Below, piece by piece: positions 17,990 to 24,857 of a DNA stretch of 64,000 nt. The position numbers and the translations under genes were made by a program. Source of the DNA: Kurthia populi (lineage in GTDB: Bacteria; Bacillota; Bacilli; Bacillales_A; Planococcaceae); NCBI RefSeq assembly GCF_042686175.1, contig NZ_JBHUOR010000045.1, positions 24,182 through 88,181 of the forward strand. The letters are read 5' to 3'. Under the pieces are notes generated by a model. It searched no databases. It was not told the origin of the DNA and was given only the letters and a program-made list of their open reading frames with translations. Each line of letters starts with the position of its first letter. Position 1 is the stretch's first letter.

Positions 17990-18030
17990 AAAAGAAGGGT
18001 TCGCGCTGACGCAAACCCTTCTTTTCTTAT
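17990..18030. terminator. Bidirectional intrinsic terminator
   Basis: AAGAAGGGTT and AACCCTTCTT with an inner GCG/CGC form a stem flanked by A and T runs, between the convergent hydrolase and HAD phosphatase genes. Confidence 0.85.
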
Positions 18031-18064
18031 AATTATTTTTTCCAACCGGAACTGTCTATTTATA

Positions 18065-18640
18065 CTAGCTTTTTTTATATTGATTTACCAATGTAAGAAA
18101 TTCGCGCCAATCCGTTAAGCGTGTCCACGTTTCGTCGCGATTATACGCCTGGTCACGAATAATCGAAAGCGTTTGAACATCTTTTAATGTACGTAAAACG
18201 GTTGGCTTATCATCTACATAAACATCTAACTGCAATGTTTGAATCGTCGCGATTTTTTCAGCATCCTCCATACCACAGAAAAAATGCCCTTCTGCAATCG
18301 GATAGCCTTGCTCTTTCATCCATGCTTTAGAACGTGCACAATATTCTTTCGGACGCGCCGTAATATAAAATACCTCATGACCATCCGCTACAAGCTGCTG
18401 TAGTGTTTCTTTAGCGTATGGAAAGCTTGGACAGGTAGTGAAATAAATCGCTTCTAAATGCGCTTTCCACGCCTCATAGCCCGCTTCATCTGTTAGGCCG
18501 AACGGTTCATGAATTTCCACACGCTTAATCTGTTCAAAAACATCCATACTAAGCGTTTGATGAAATGTTTGATTGTACAGTGAAAATGCATGACGACGTA
18601 AATCAATTAACGTATCATCAATATCAAAACCGAATCTCAT
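18065..18640 (-). CDS. HAD-family 5'-nucleotidase/phosphatase (NT5C/YqfW type)
   Basis: A 191-residue HAD phosphatase with FDIDDTLID (nucleophile Asp at residue 5 and acid/base Asp7), motif II YITARPKEY, the motif III lysine in AEKIATIQ and the magnesium-binding VYVDDKP. It belongs to the same family as the partial gene at the left edge, but the two are clearly diverged. As last gene of the ribA-like/ribD/monooxygenase operon (10-base gap, AGGAGG before its ATG), it is a natural candidate to dephosphorylate the ribitylamino-pyrimidine phosphate made by RibD, a step that HAD enzymes carry out in riboflavin synthesis. That role is inferred from context only. Confidence 0.85.
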   Translation of the reverse strand: MRFGFDIDDTLIDLRRHAFSLYNQTFHQTLSMDVFEQIKRVEIHEPFGLTDEAGYEAWKAHLEAIYFTTCPSFPYAKETLQQLVADGHEVFYITARPKEYCARSKAWMKEQGYPIAEGHFFCGMEDAEKIATIQTLQLDVYVDDKPTVLRTLKDVQTLSIIRDQAYNRDETWTRLTDWREFLTLVNQYKKS

Positions 18641-18649
18641 AAAATCCTC

Positions 18650-19732
18650 CTAATGCACCGCTTCAAATTGCTGCGCAAAATGCTGTTCTTCTCGTAGCTG
18701 CTCATGCTGTAAATGGTGAATCGTCGAACGACGCGATGCTTCGAACTGCTCGATTTGTACATTCGATAACGTTCCTTCATCCGTGATAATGGCTGCTAAG
18801 TACTCTGCATCTACTAAAGCACTATTCAACCCAAATGCTCCTGTTGGTGTCATCGTATGTGCTGCATCTCCTAATAAGACAACGCCATTACCACCCCAAC
18901 GATCTGCATAAGAACTGTGCACATCAAGTAGTACAAAATCGCTCCATGACGTAATTGTGTCATCTACAACATCCGTTAACGTTGGAAATGCCTCTTTTAA
19001 CTGTGCAATAAAGGGCTCAAATGGCTGTTTACGCCATTCTTTAAAACTTCCCTTATCGATGTTCCATCCGACTTGAATGCGGTCCTCAGCCTGCGTAAAG
19101 AGCGCTAACTGTTTCCCATCAATTAAAGCCATGCGAATAATTGGCTCCCAATCCTTTGGACGTGGAATACGTGCCCACAATAAATCATAGCCATGCTCCC
19201 ACGTATGATACGGAATATTCGCTTTTTTGCGAACTGCTGAATAACGACCATCCGCTCCGACAACGAGCTTACTATGTACGCTAATGCGTTCTCCATTCAT
19301 TTCTACAACTGTTCCAATAACTTGTTTGTTATCATATAAAAGTTCTCTCATACGCGTATTCAACAATAATTCGAAATTAGGCGCCTGCATAATTGGCTCC
19401 AAAATCGCCGCTAATAAATAGCGTTGAGGTACATGAATTCCTAGATGCCCCACTGTAATTTCTGGAAAAATTGTGTTATAACATACGCCGTCTTTCCAAT
19501 TTTCCAAGCGTGTCATCGGAAGCATTCCACGTGCTTTGACGCCAGCTAATAACGCGTGACGCTCAAGCACCGCTTCTCCTTGTTCATTCACATGCTCTCC
19601 TCGAAAAGTCTTCCCAAGTGAGGGACTACTTTCAATCAGTGTAACATGTAAGCCCCGACGCACAAGCAATGTTGCCAGTAATGCGCCGGCAGGTCCTGCT
19701 CCAACGATACAAATATCCGTTGTTCTTTCCAC
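18650..19732 (-). CDS. FAD-dependent monooxygenase (PHBH/UbiH fold)
   Basis: A 360-residue group A flavin monooxygenase. The N-terminal Rossmann motif IVGAGPAGALLATLL with a downstream acidic IESS binds the ADP of FAD, VVGADGRYSAVRKKANI is the DG motif that binds FAD and NAD(P)H, and LLGDAAHTMTPTGAFGLN is the GD motif. Such enzymes hydroxylate aromatic or heteroaromatic rings. The GTG start at 19732 has AGGAGG eight bases upstream; the gene lies 12 bases after ribD, so the genes are co-transcribed. A substrate made by the upstream riboflavin-type enzymes is an attractive idea but is inference. Confidence 0.88.
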   Translation of the reverse strand: MERTTDICIVGAGPAGALLATLLVRRGLHVTLIESSPSLGKTFRGEHVNEQGEAVLERHALLAGVKARGMLPMTRLENWKDGVCYNTIFPEITVGHLGIHVPQRYLLAAILEPIMQAPNFELLLNTRMRELLYDNKQVIGTVVEMNGERISVHSKLVVGADGRYSAVRKKANIPYHTWEHGYDLLWARIPRPKDWEPIIRMALIDGKQLALFTQAEDRIQVGWNIDKGSFKEWRKQPFEPFIAQLKEAFPTLTDVVDDTITSWSDFVLLDVHSSYADRWGGNGVVLLGDAAHTMTPTGAFGLNSALVDAEYLAAIITDEGTLSNVQIEQFEASRRSTIHHLQHEQLREEQHFAQQFEAVH

Positions 19733-19744
19733 GTTAAAAGCCTC

Positions 19745-20845
19745 CTAGTGCTTTGGGTAAGCAACGATGCGTAAGTCATTGCCTACAAAGTTTACCGTAT
19801 CAAATTCAAAATCACGAGCTTCACTCATTTGCTGTGCATCACTACCGCCAACAGGTGTAATACTATTCGTCCCGCCTAATACTTTTGGCGCCATATAAAT
19901 AATGACCTTCTGTACAAGCTGTTGACGGAAAAATGAAGCGTGTACACCTGCTCCCCCCTCTACTAGAATGTCTGTAATGCCCGCTTCATAAAGTGCATCA
20001 AGCGTTGCCTCTAAATCTAAGCCATCTGTTGTTTTTTCAACACGAATGATTTCAACACCTTGGGCAAACAATGCCTGTGCTCGCTCTGCAGGTGCCTCAT
20101 TCGATGTCACAATAATCGTTCTTGCTTCAGCTGTTTGTGCAACCGCTGCAGTTGGTGGTGTTTGAAGTTCGCTATCTAAAACGATGCGAATAGGGTTTTT
20201 GCCTTCTTTTGAAACAAGACGTGTTGTAAGTGATGGATTATCTGCTAAAACCGTACCGATGCCAACAAGAATCCCATCCATTTCATGACGATATTCATGC
20301 ACATCTTCACGTGCATCATCACCTGTCACCCATTTGGAATCACCTGTAGCAGCCGCAATTTTACCATCTGCTGTCATCGCATATTTTGCTACGACAAACG
20401 GACGCGCTGTCAGCATGTTATGAATAAAACGTTCATTTAATTTATACGCCTGTGCTTCTAGTACACCTACCTCTACTTCGATACCGGCATCACGTAATAG
20501 CGCAATGCCGCGTCCTGCGACACTTGGATTGGGATCAGTCATTGCGACAACGACACGTTTTACGCCCGATTCTTTTACTAAATTGGCGCAAGGCGGCGTT
20601 TTCCCGAAGTGTGAGCACGGCTCTAGCGTGACATACAATGTAGCACCTGCTGCATGGTCTCCCGCCATACGAAATGCATGTACTTCTGCATGAGGCTCTC
20701 CTGCTTTTCGGTGTAGGCCTGTACCTACAATCACATCATTATTAACAATGACGGCACCTACCATTGGATTGGGATTTGTGTTCCCTCGTGCACTCGATGC
20801 TAAATCAAGCGCTAACCGCATATAATATTCATCATTTCTAAGCAT
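19745..20845 (-). CDS. ribD: Bifunctional riboflavin biosynthesis deaminase/reductase RibD
   Basis: A 366-residue RibD. The N-terminal CMP/dCMP deaminase-like domain has HAEVHAFRMAG and EPCSHFGKTPPCANL (zinc ligands). The C-terminal reductase domain has AKYAMTADGKIA, VTGDDAREDVHEYRH and LVEGGAGVHASFF. Together they convert the GTP cyclohydrolase II product to 5-amino-6-ribitylamino-uracil phosphate. The start is placed at 20845, behind AGGGGG; an upstream in-frame codon at 20890 would overlap the previous gene. ribE and ribH do not follow. Instead a monooxygenase and a HAD phosphatase do, so this copy may serve another pathway or a split riboflavin set. Confidence 0.92.
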   Translation of the reverse strand: MLRNDEYYMRLALDLASSARGNTNPNPMVGAVIVNNDVIVGTGLHRKAGEPHAEVHAFRMAGDHAAGATLYVTLEPCSHFGKTPPCANLVKESGVKRVVVAMTDPNPSVAGRGIALLRDAGIEVEVGVLEAQAYKLNERFIHNMLTARPFVVAKYAMTADGKIAAATGDSKWVTGDDAREDVHEYRHEMDGILVGIGTVLADNPSLTTRLVSKEGKNPIRIVLDSELQTPPTAAVAQTAEARTIIVTSNEAPAERAQALFAQGVEIIRVEKTTDGLDLEATLDALYEAGITDILVEGGAGVHASFFRQQLVQKVIIYMAPKVLGGTNSITPVGGSDAQQMSEARDFEFDTVNFVGNDLRIVAYPKH

Positions 20846-20864
20846 ACCTGTTCCCCCTAAATCG

Positions 20865-21587
20865 CTAGCGAATATGTCCTGATTTTTCACGTTTCGTTTC
20901 TAAATAGTAATGGTTTGTCGCATTTTCACCACCCCATAATGGTACATGCCCATTCGTAGATAAACCATGTGCTTCAAGTGCCGCTAATTTTTTCGGATTG
21001 TTTGTAATTAATGTTACGGGTTTTTGACGTAGTGATTCTAATACTTTTAACGACTCTTCATATGAACGTGTATCATCTTCAAAACCTAATGCATGATTTG
21101 CCTCTACTGTATCAAGTCCTTCTTGTTGCAATAAATAAGCCATTGATTTTGAAAACAAGCCAATGCCACGGCCCTCATGATTTGCTAAATAGAAAATAGC
21201 CCCTACACCGTTATCAACAACCATTTTCATCGATTCATGTAATTGGTAGCCACAGTCACAGCGTTGACTTCCGAAAATATCACCCGTATGGCAAATACTA
21301 TGCATCCGTACAAGTGCATCAGGCGCATGTTCAAAATCACCGTATACTAATACCGATGATTGTTGCCCAAAGGCTAAATTCATTGTATTTAAATGATTGA
21401 TAACTTCTTTTTTAGACCAAGATTTTTGTACTGTTGTCCAACAGTACCAATTAAAAGTTGCTTCAAAATCCCCCTGTTTAATTGGTAACTTAACCGGCCC
21501 TACCACACAAATATTTTCTTCATTAGTAAGCGGCACGAACGTCATCTTTTCTTCTATCATAGTTAAATTTGTTTGTGTCATTTCCAT
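20865..21587 (-). CDS. GTP cyclohydrolase II-like protein (RibA family)
   Basis: A 240-residue stand-alone GTP cyclohydrolase II homologue; no DHBP synthase (RibB) domain is present. Zinc cysteines are kept (HSICHTGD and QRCDCG), as are HEGRGIGL, DTVEANHALGF and ITNNPKK. It departs from typical RibA at conserved spots: HSEC is HSIC, and the usual RQEGRGIGL is NHEGRGIGL. It also has about 60 N-terminal residues before the core. The family opens GTP to 2,5-diamino-6-ribosylamino-pyrimidinone phosphate, but paralogues with changed residues can release other products. It is first in the operon and is controlled by the palindrome-bearing promoter. No FMN riboswitch precedes it. Confidence 0.88.
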   Translation of the reverse strand: MEMTQTNLTMIEEKMTFVPLTNEENICVVGPVKLPIKQGDFEATFNWYCWTTVQKSWSKKEVINHLNTMNLAFGQQSSVLVYGDFEHAPDALVRMHSICHTGDIFGSQRCDCGYQLHESMKMVVDNGVGAIFYLANHEGRGIGLFSKSMAYLLQQEGLDTVEANHALGFEDDTRSYEESLKVLESLRQKPVTLITNNPKKLAALEAHGLSTNGHVPLWGGENATNHYYLETKREKSGHIR

Positions 21588-21618
21588 ATAGCGTCGCTCT
21601 TTTCATTTCGTTTTATTT

Positions 21619-21664
21619 GTTACTTTTCGTAACTTACTATATTGTAGTAAGTTTTGAATGTCAA
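21619..21664 (-). promoter_or_regulatory. Promoter and palindromic operator of the ribA-like operon
   Basis: On the minus strand TTGACA (21659-21664) and TATAGT (21636-21641) are 17 bases apart, close to the sigma-A consensus. A perfect inverted repeat AACTTACTA-5-TAGTAAGTT (21631-21653) covers the -10 and half the spacer, and a second one, GTTAC-5-GTAAC (21619-21633), adjoins it. This is the layout of a repressor operator. The half-site resembles those of HxlR-type regulators, but the regulator is not encoded next to it. Confidence 0.75.
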
Positions 21665-21751
21665 CTATTTCAATCTGAAAATAGTTTCATTCGATTTTTC
21701 ATGCAAAAACCTCTATACTGAATTGTATGTGAAAAAGAGAGGATGATTATT

Positions 21752-22150
21752 GTGGGATTTCCTACCCATCATAAAGTGTACCGTATTTACGCTCAAGGCA
21801 CCGTAGTTGTCCTTTTTAAAGGTGCCTTAACGAATCCATCTGATTTAGAGGAAGATTTAACCGTCTCAAACGGTTCATTTGATATTGAGCTTAAAATCAA
21901 AAACGCCTCAATTGTATCATCAATTGCCCCTGATATGTTAAACCTTACAGTGGAGACGATTTTTAGCTATACAGCCAAAGAGCCTTTATCAACGAAAGAG
22001 CTTCATCAAATGCAATTATCAATTTTAAACGGCCAAAATATTATGATTAAACCAAATTCGTTCCCATATGATGTTCCCGTTGTTTCAAGTAATATTTTTT
22101 GGGATTCGATGAGTTATCGCGAGGTCGAGCATTTAGATGCTTATCGCTAA
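21752..22150 (+). CDS. Hypothetical protein divergent from the ribA-like operon
   Basis: A 132-residue protein that I do not recognise. It has no signal peptide, membrane segment or cysteine cluster, and it is predicted as mainly beta strands with a short helix in the middle (STKELHQMQLSIL). The start is set at a GTG (21752), nine bases after AGAGAGG; an ATG at 21743 abuts that site. A TATACT at about 21714 with a poor -35 could be its promoter. It is transcribed away from the ribA-like operon across a shared 164-base region and ends in repeat copy C. No DNA-binding motif is evident, so it is not an obvious regulator. Confidence 0.6.
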   Translation: MGFPTHHKVYRIYAQGTVVVLFKGALTNPSDLEEDLTVSNGSFDIELKIKNASIVSSIAPDMLNLTVETIFSYTAKEPLSTKELHQMQLSILNGQNIMIKPNSFPYDVPVVSSNIFWDSMSYREVEHLDAYR

Positions 22151-22157
22151 TCATACG

Positions 22158-22300
22158 AAAAGAGGCTGGGACATATGTATAAAAACAAACGTTCATATGA
22201 ACATAAGAAAAACCGGAATCGCGCGGTGGCGCGGTTCCGGTTTTTCGTTGCGAACGCTAAAAAAAGAAAATGACGTGTTTTGTCCCAGCCTCTTTTTTAT
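22158..22300 (-). repeat. Dispersed GAGGCTGGGACA repeat, copy C
   Basis: This is the best-preserved copy, inverted relative to A and B. Terminal inverted repeats AAAAGAGGCTGGGACA and TGTCCCAGCCTCTTTT enclose the internal hairpin (GGAATCGCGC / GCGCGGTTCC region) and the shared CGTTGCGAACGCTAA segment. It separates convergent genes and overlaps the recO stop codon. Confidence 0.92.
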
Positions 22301-23067
22301 TCGTCTTCTTGTTCTTTAAATAGCAACGGTGTACGTTCTAATTGATCAATAAATTTCTTTGATTTAAAGCGCATACCCGTTTGCTCCTCATAAATTGTTG
22401 AAACAATATTTTTGATAAATCGCTTTGTTTCTTTTTTTAACGTTAACGAACCTACTTGCTCGATCGGCATCTTATAAAACATCCGAATTAATTTGAGTTG
22501 CGTTGGCGTTAAACGAATAATATACGGGTCTTGATGAAAACAGCGATGACATAAAAAACCGCCACTTGAAAATGAAAATGCAAATTCCCCTTCTGTAGCA
22601 CCACATGAAGCACATTGATGTAAAATAGGTTGCACCCCTGTATACGGAAGCATCTTCCATTCGACAAACAAACTAATCGATTCTGGGTCATACCCTTCTT
22701 CGATTGCATGAAGCGCTTGTAATAGCACATTATAGGCGTACTCATCAGGCGTATCTTGCTCGGTTAGACGGTCTACAATTTCAACACAATAACTCGCATA
22801 CGCCGTCGCGACAATATCGGTTTGAATATGTCGCATCGAATCAATGGCCTCACCTTGTTGCAATGTACCCATACCACGCCCATGATGAACAATAAAGATT
22901 CCATGCATGAATGGTTGACAAATACCTGCTAGACGACTAGAGGGCTTTTTCGCACCTCGCGCCATCGCAGCTACTTTCCCCGCCTCGCGCGTTAGCAATG
23001 TCACAACCTTATTTGATTCTCCGTACGGTTTTGTTTTTAAGACAATGCCTTCCCATTTATTCAGCAA
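22297..23067 (-). CDS. recO: DNA repair protein RecO
   Basis: A 256-residue RecO with an N-terminal OB fold (KWEGIVLKTKPYGESNKVVTL cut here at the conserved YGESNK) and a C-terminal zinc motif with four cysteines (CASC, CHRC). It loads RecA onto SSB-coated DNA with RecR. A GTG at 23076 is possible, but the TTG at 23067 gives MLNKWEGIV, matching the family N-terminus, with AAGGG about eleven bases upstream. Position next to era is conserved. The stop codon lies inside the end of repeat copy C. Confidence 0.92.
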   Translation of the reverse strand: MLNKWEGIVLKTKPYGESNKVVTLLTREAGKVAAMARGAKKPSSRLAGICQPFMHGIFIVHHGRGMGTLQQGEAIDSMRHIQTDIVATAYASYCVEIVDRLTEQDTPDEYAYNVLLQALHAIEEGYDPESISLFVEWKMLPYTGVQPILHQCASCGATEGEFAFSFSSGGFLCHRCFHQDPYIIRLTPTQLKLIRMFYKMPIEQVGSLTLKKETKRFIKNIVSTIYEEQTGMRFKSKKFIDQLERTPLLFKEQEDE

Positions 23068-23084
23068 TTGCCCCACTTCCCTTA

Positions 23085-23987
23085 TTAGTATTCATCATCA
23101 CGGTAGCCGTAGTCACGTAATTGTGAAGAACGGTCACGCCAATCTTTTTGTACTTTTACCCATAGTTCTAAATACACTTTCGAGCCAAGTAAATTTTCGA
23201 TATCTTTACGTGCGCGTGTACCGATTTCTTTTAGCATTGCGCCACGTTTACCGATAATAATCCCTTTTTGTGATTCGCGTTCGATAATGATTGTCGCCAT
23301 TACATGGACACGGTCCTTATCTTCTTCACGACGGATTTTTTCAATTTCCACTGCGATTGAGTGTGGCACTTCATCGCGTGTTAAGTGTAATGCTTTTTCA
23401 CGAATTAATTCTGCAATAATAAAACGTTCTGGGTGATCGGTTACTTGGTCAGCCGGATAATATTGTGGACCTTCTGGTAAATATTTTTTAAGCGTTGTTA
23501 ATAGATTGTCCACATTATTTCCTTGAAGTGCCGAGATTGGTATGATTTCCGCAAAATCAAATTCGTCTTTATATTGGTCAACGATTTTTAAAACTTCGTC
23601 TGGGTGAATCGCATCGATTTTGTTAATAATTAAAAAGACAGGTGTTTTTGTGCCTTTTAACATATCGATTACATAACGGTCACCCGTACCTAATTTTTGT
23701 TGTGCATTGACCATGAGCATAATGGCATCTACTTCACGTAAAGCGTTTTTTGACACTTTTGACATGAATTCACCAAGCTTATGTTTTGGTTTATGAATCC
23801 CTGGTGTATCGATGAAAATCATTTGTGCATCATCTTGCGTTAATACACCTTGTACTTTGTTACGTGTTGTTTGTGGCTTATCCGACATAATCGCAATTTT
23901 TTGTCCAATTACACGGTTTAAAAATGTTGATTTACCAACATTCGGGCGACCGATAATTGAAATAAAGCCTGATTTAAATTCTGACAT
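23085..23987 (-). CDS. era: GTPase Era
   Basis: A 300-residue GTPase needed for 30S subunit maturation. It carries the P-loop GRPNVGKST (about residues 13-21), the switch QTTRNKVQG, G3 DTPGIHKP, G4 NKID, and a C-terminal KH domain with IIGKRGAMLKEIG that binds the 3' end of 16S rRNA. The start is placed at 23987, where GGAGG lies ten bases upstream; an earlier in-frame ATG lacks support. It belongs to the row pgpH-ybeY-dgkA-era-recO. Confidence 0.95.
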   Translation of the reverse strand: MSEFKSGFISIIGRPNVGKSTFLNRVIGQKIAIMSDKPQTTRNKVQGVLTQDDAQMIFIDTPGIHKPKHKLGEFMSKVSKNALREVDAIMLMVNAQQKLGTGDRYVIDMLKGTKTPVFLIINKIDAIHPDEVLKIVDQYKDEFDFAEIIPISALQGNNVDNLLTTLKKYLPEGPQYYPADQVTDHPERFIIAELIREKALHLTRDEVPHSIAVEIEKIRREEDKDRVHVMATIIIERESQKGIIIGKRGAMLKEIGTRARKDIENLLGSKVYLELWVKVQKDWRDRSSQLRDYGYRDDEY

Positions 23988-24007
23988 AAAATAAGTTCCT
24001 CCGTTGT

Positions 24008-24358
24008 TTAAAACCATTTTGGTAAAAAAATGATGCAAGCGATAACGACACTCGCAAGTGCATAAACAAGCACTGCTCCTGCAGCAATATCTTTTGCTGC
24101 CTTCGCAAGCGGATGAATATCTTGCGTTGCTAAATCGACGACTCGCTCAATTGCACTATTCACCATTTCAAGTGCAAGCATACCGGCAATTAATAAAATG
24201 ATGATACACCATTCTAGCGCAGATAAGCCTGTTAAAAAACTAACAGCTAAAACAAGAATTGTCGCTACTAAATCCACGCGAAAATTCTGCTCAGCTGCAG
24301 CTTGTTTCATTCCACTTAGTGCGTAGCGAAATGAACGTATAAATTTAGTGACGTTCAT
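24008..24358 (-). CDS. dgkA: Diacylglycerol/undecaprenol kinase
   Basis: A 116-residue integral membrane kinase with an amphipathic N-terminal helix (IRSFRYALSGMKQA) and three hydrophobic helices; the family motif LEMVNSAIERVVDLA contains the catalytic glutamate. Gram-positive members prefer undecaprenol over diacylglycerol and recycle lipid carrier for the wall. The start at 24358 overlaps ybeY by 14 bases; an ATG at 24379 is also possible, and neither has a clear Shine-Dalgarno sequence, which points to translational coupling. The cdd gene found next in B. subtilis is absent. Confidence 0.88.
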   Translation of the reverse strand: MNVTKFIRSFRYALSGMKQAAAEQNFRVDLVATILVLAVSFLTGLSALEWCIIILLIAGMLALEMVNSAIERVVDLATQDIHPLAKAAKDIAAGAVLVYALASVVIACIIFLPKWF

Positions 24359-24830
24359 TCGTGTCGCGCGATAAGCCATATGATTCTAAAATTTCATCTT
24401 GTTTACCAAACATGATTTTTTCATCTTCAGGAACCATATGGTCGTAACCTAACACATGTAGTAAGCCATGGACAGCTAAAAAGCCTAACTCACGCTCAAA
24501 TGAATGACCGAACTCTTCTGCTTGTTCACGTGTACGATCAATTGAAATGATAACATCCCCTAAAATACGAGGCATACCCTCTGCAATAATCGCTGTTTCA
24601 CCTTCACCAAGTTCTTCTAGCGCAAATGAAATCACGTCTGTTGGGGCATCTTTATGACGATACTCCTTGTTGATTTCATGAATTGCTTCATTCGTAACGA
24701 ATGTTACCGATAACTCGGTACCATCTTCTACTTGCTCGATTTTCGCAGCATGTTGAAGTAATCCTTCTACAAGCTCTAAATCTTTGTCTGTTACTTTTCC
24801 TGTTTCATCTAAAAAATCAATATTTAACAT
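24345..24830 (-). CDS. ybeY: Endoribonuclease YbeY
   Basis: A 161-residue single-strand endoribonuclease involved in 16S rRNA 3' end maturation and ribosome quality control. The zinc-binding signature HGLLHVLGYDH is near residue 122. AGGAGG precedes the ATG by six bases. It lies between pgpH and dgkA as in B. subtilis (yqfG). Confidence 0.94.
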   Translation of the reverse strand: MLNIDFLDETGKVTDKDLELVEGLLQHAAKIEQVEDGTELSVTFVTNEAIHEINKEYRHKDAPTDVISFALEELGEGETAIIAEGMPRILGDVIISIDRTREQAEEFGHSFERELGFLAVHGLLHVLGYDHMVPEDEKIMFGKQDEILESYGLSRDTNERH

Positions 24831-24857
24831 ATGTGCCTCCTAAGCAATCCATAAGTC

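Noticed and set aside
18065..18640. Recent duplication of the left-edge nucleotidase
   Set aside because: Both are YqfW-type HAD proteins, but the shared motifs aside they are too different for a recent copy.
21588..21742. FMN riboswitch upstream of the ribA-like gene
   Set aside because: I looked for the conserved RFN blocks and found none; the region holds only promoter elements and inverted repeats.
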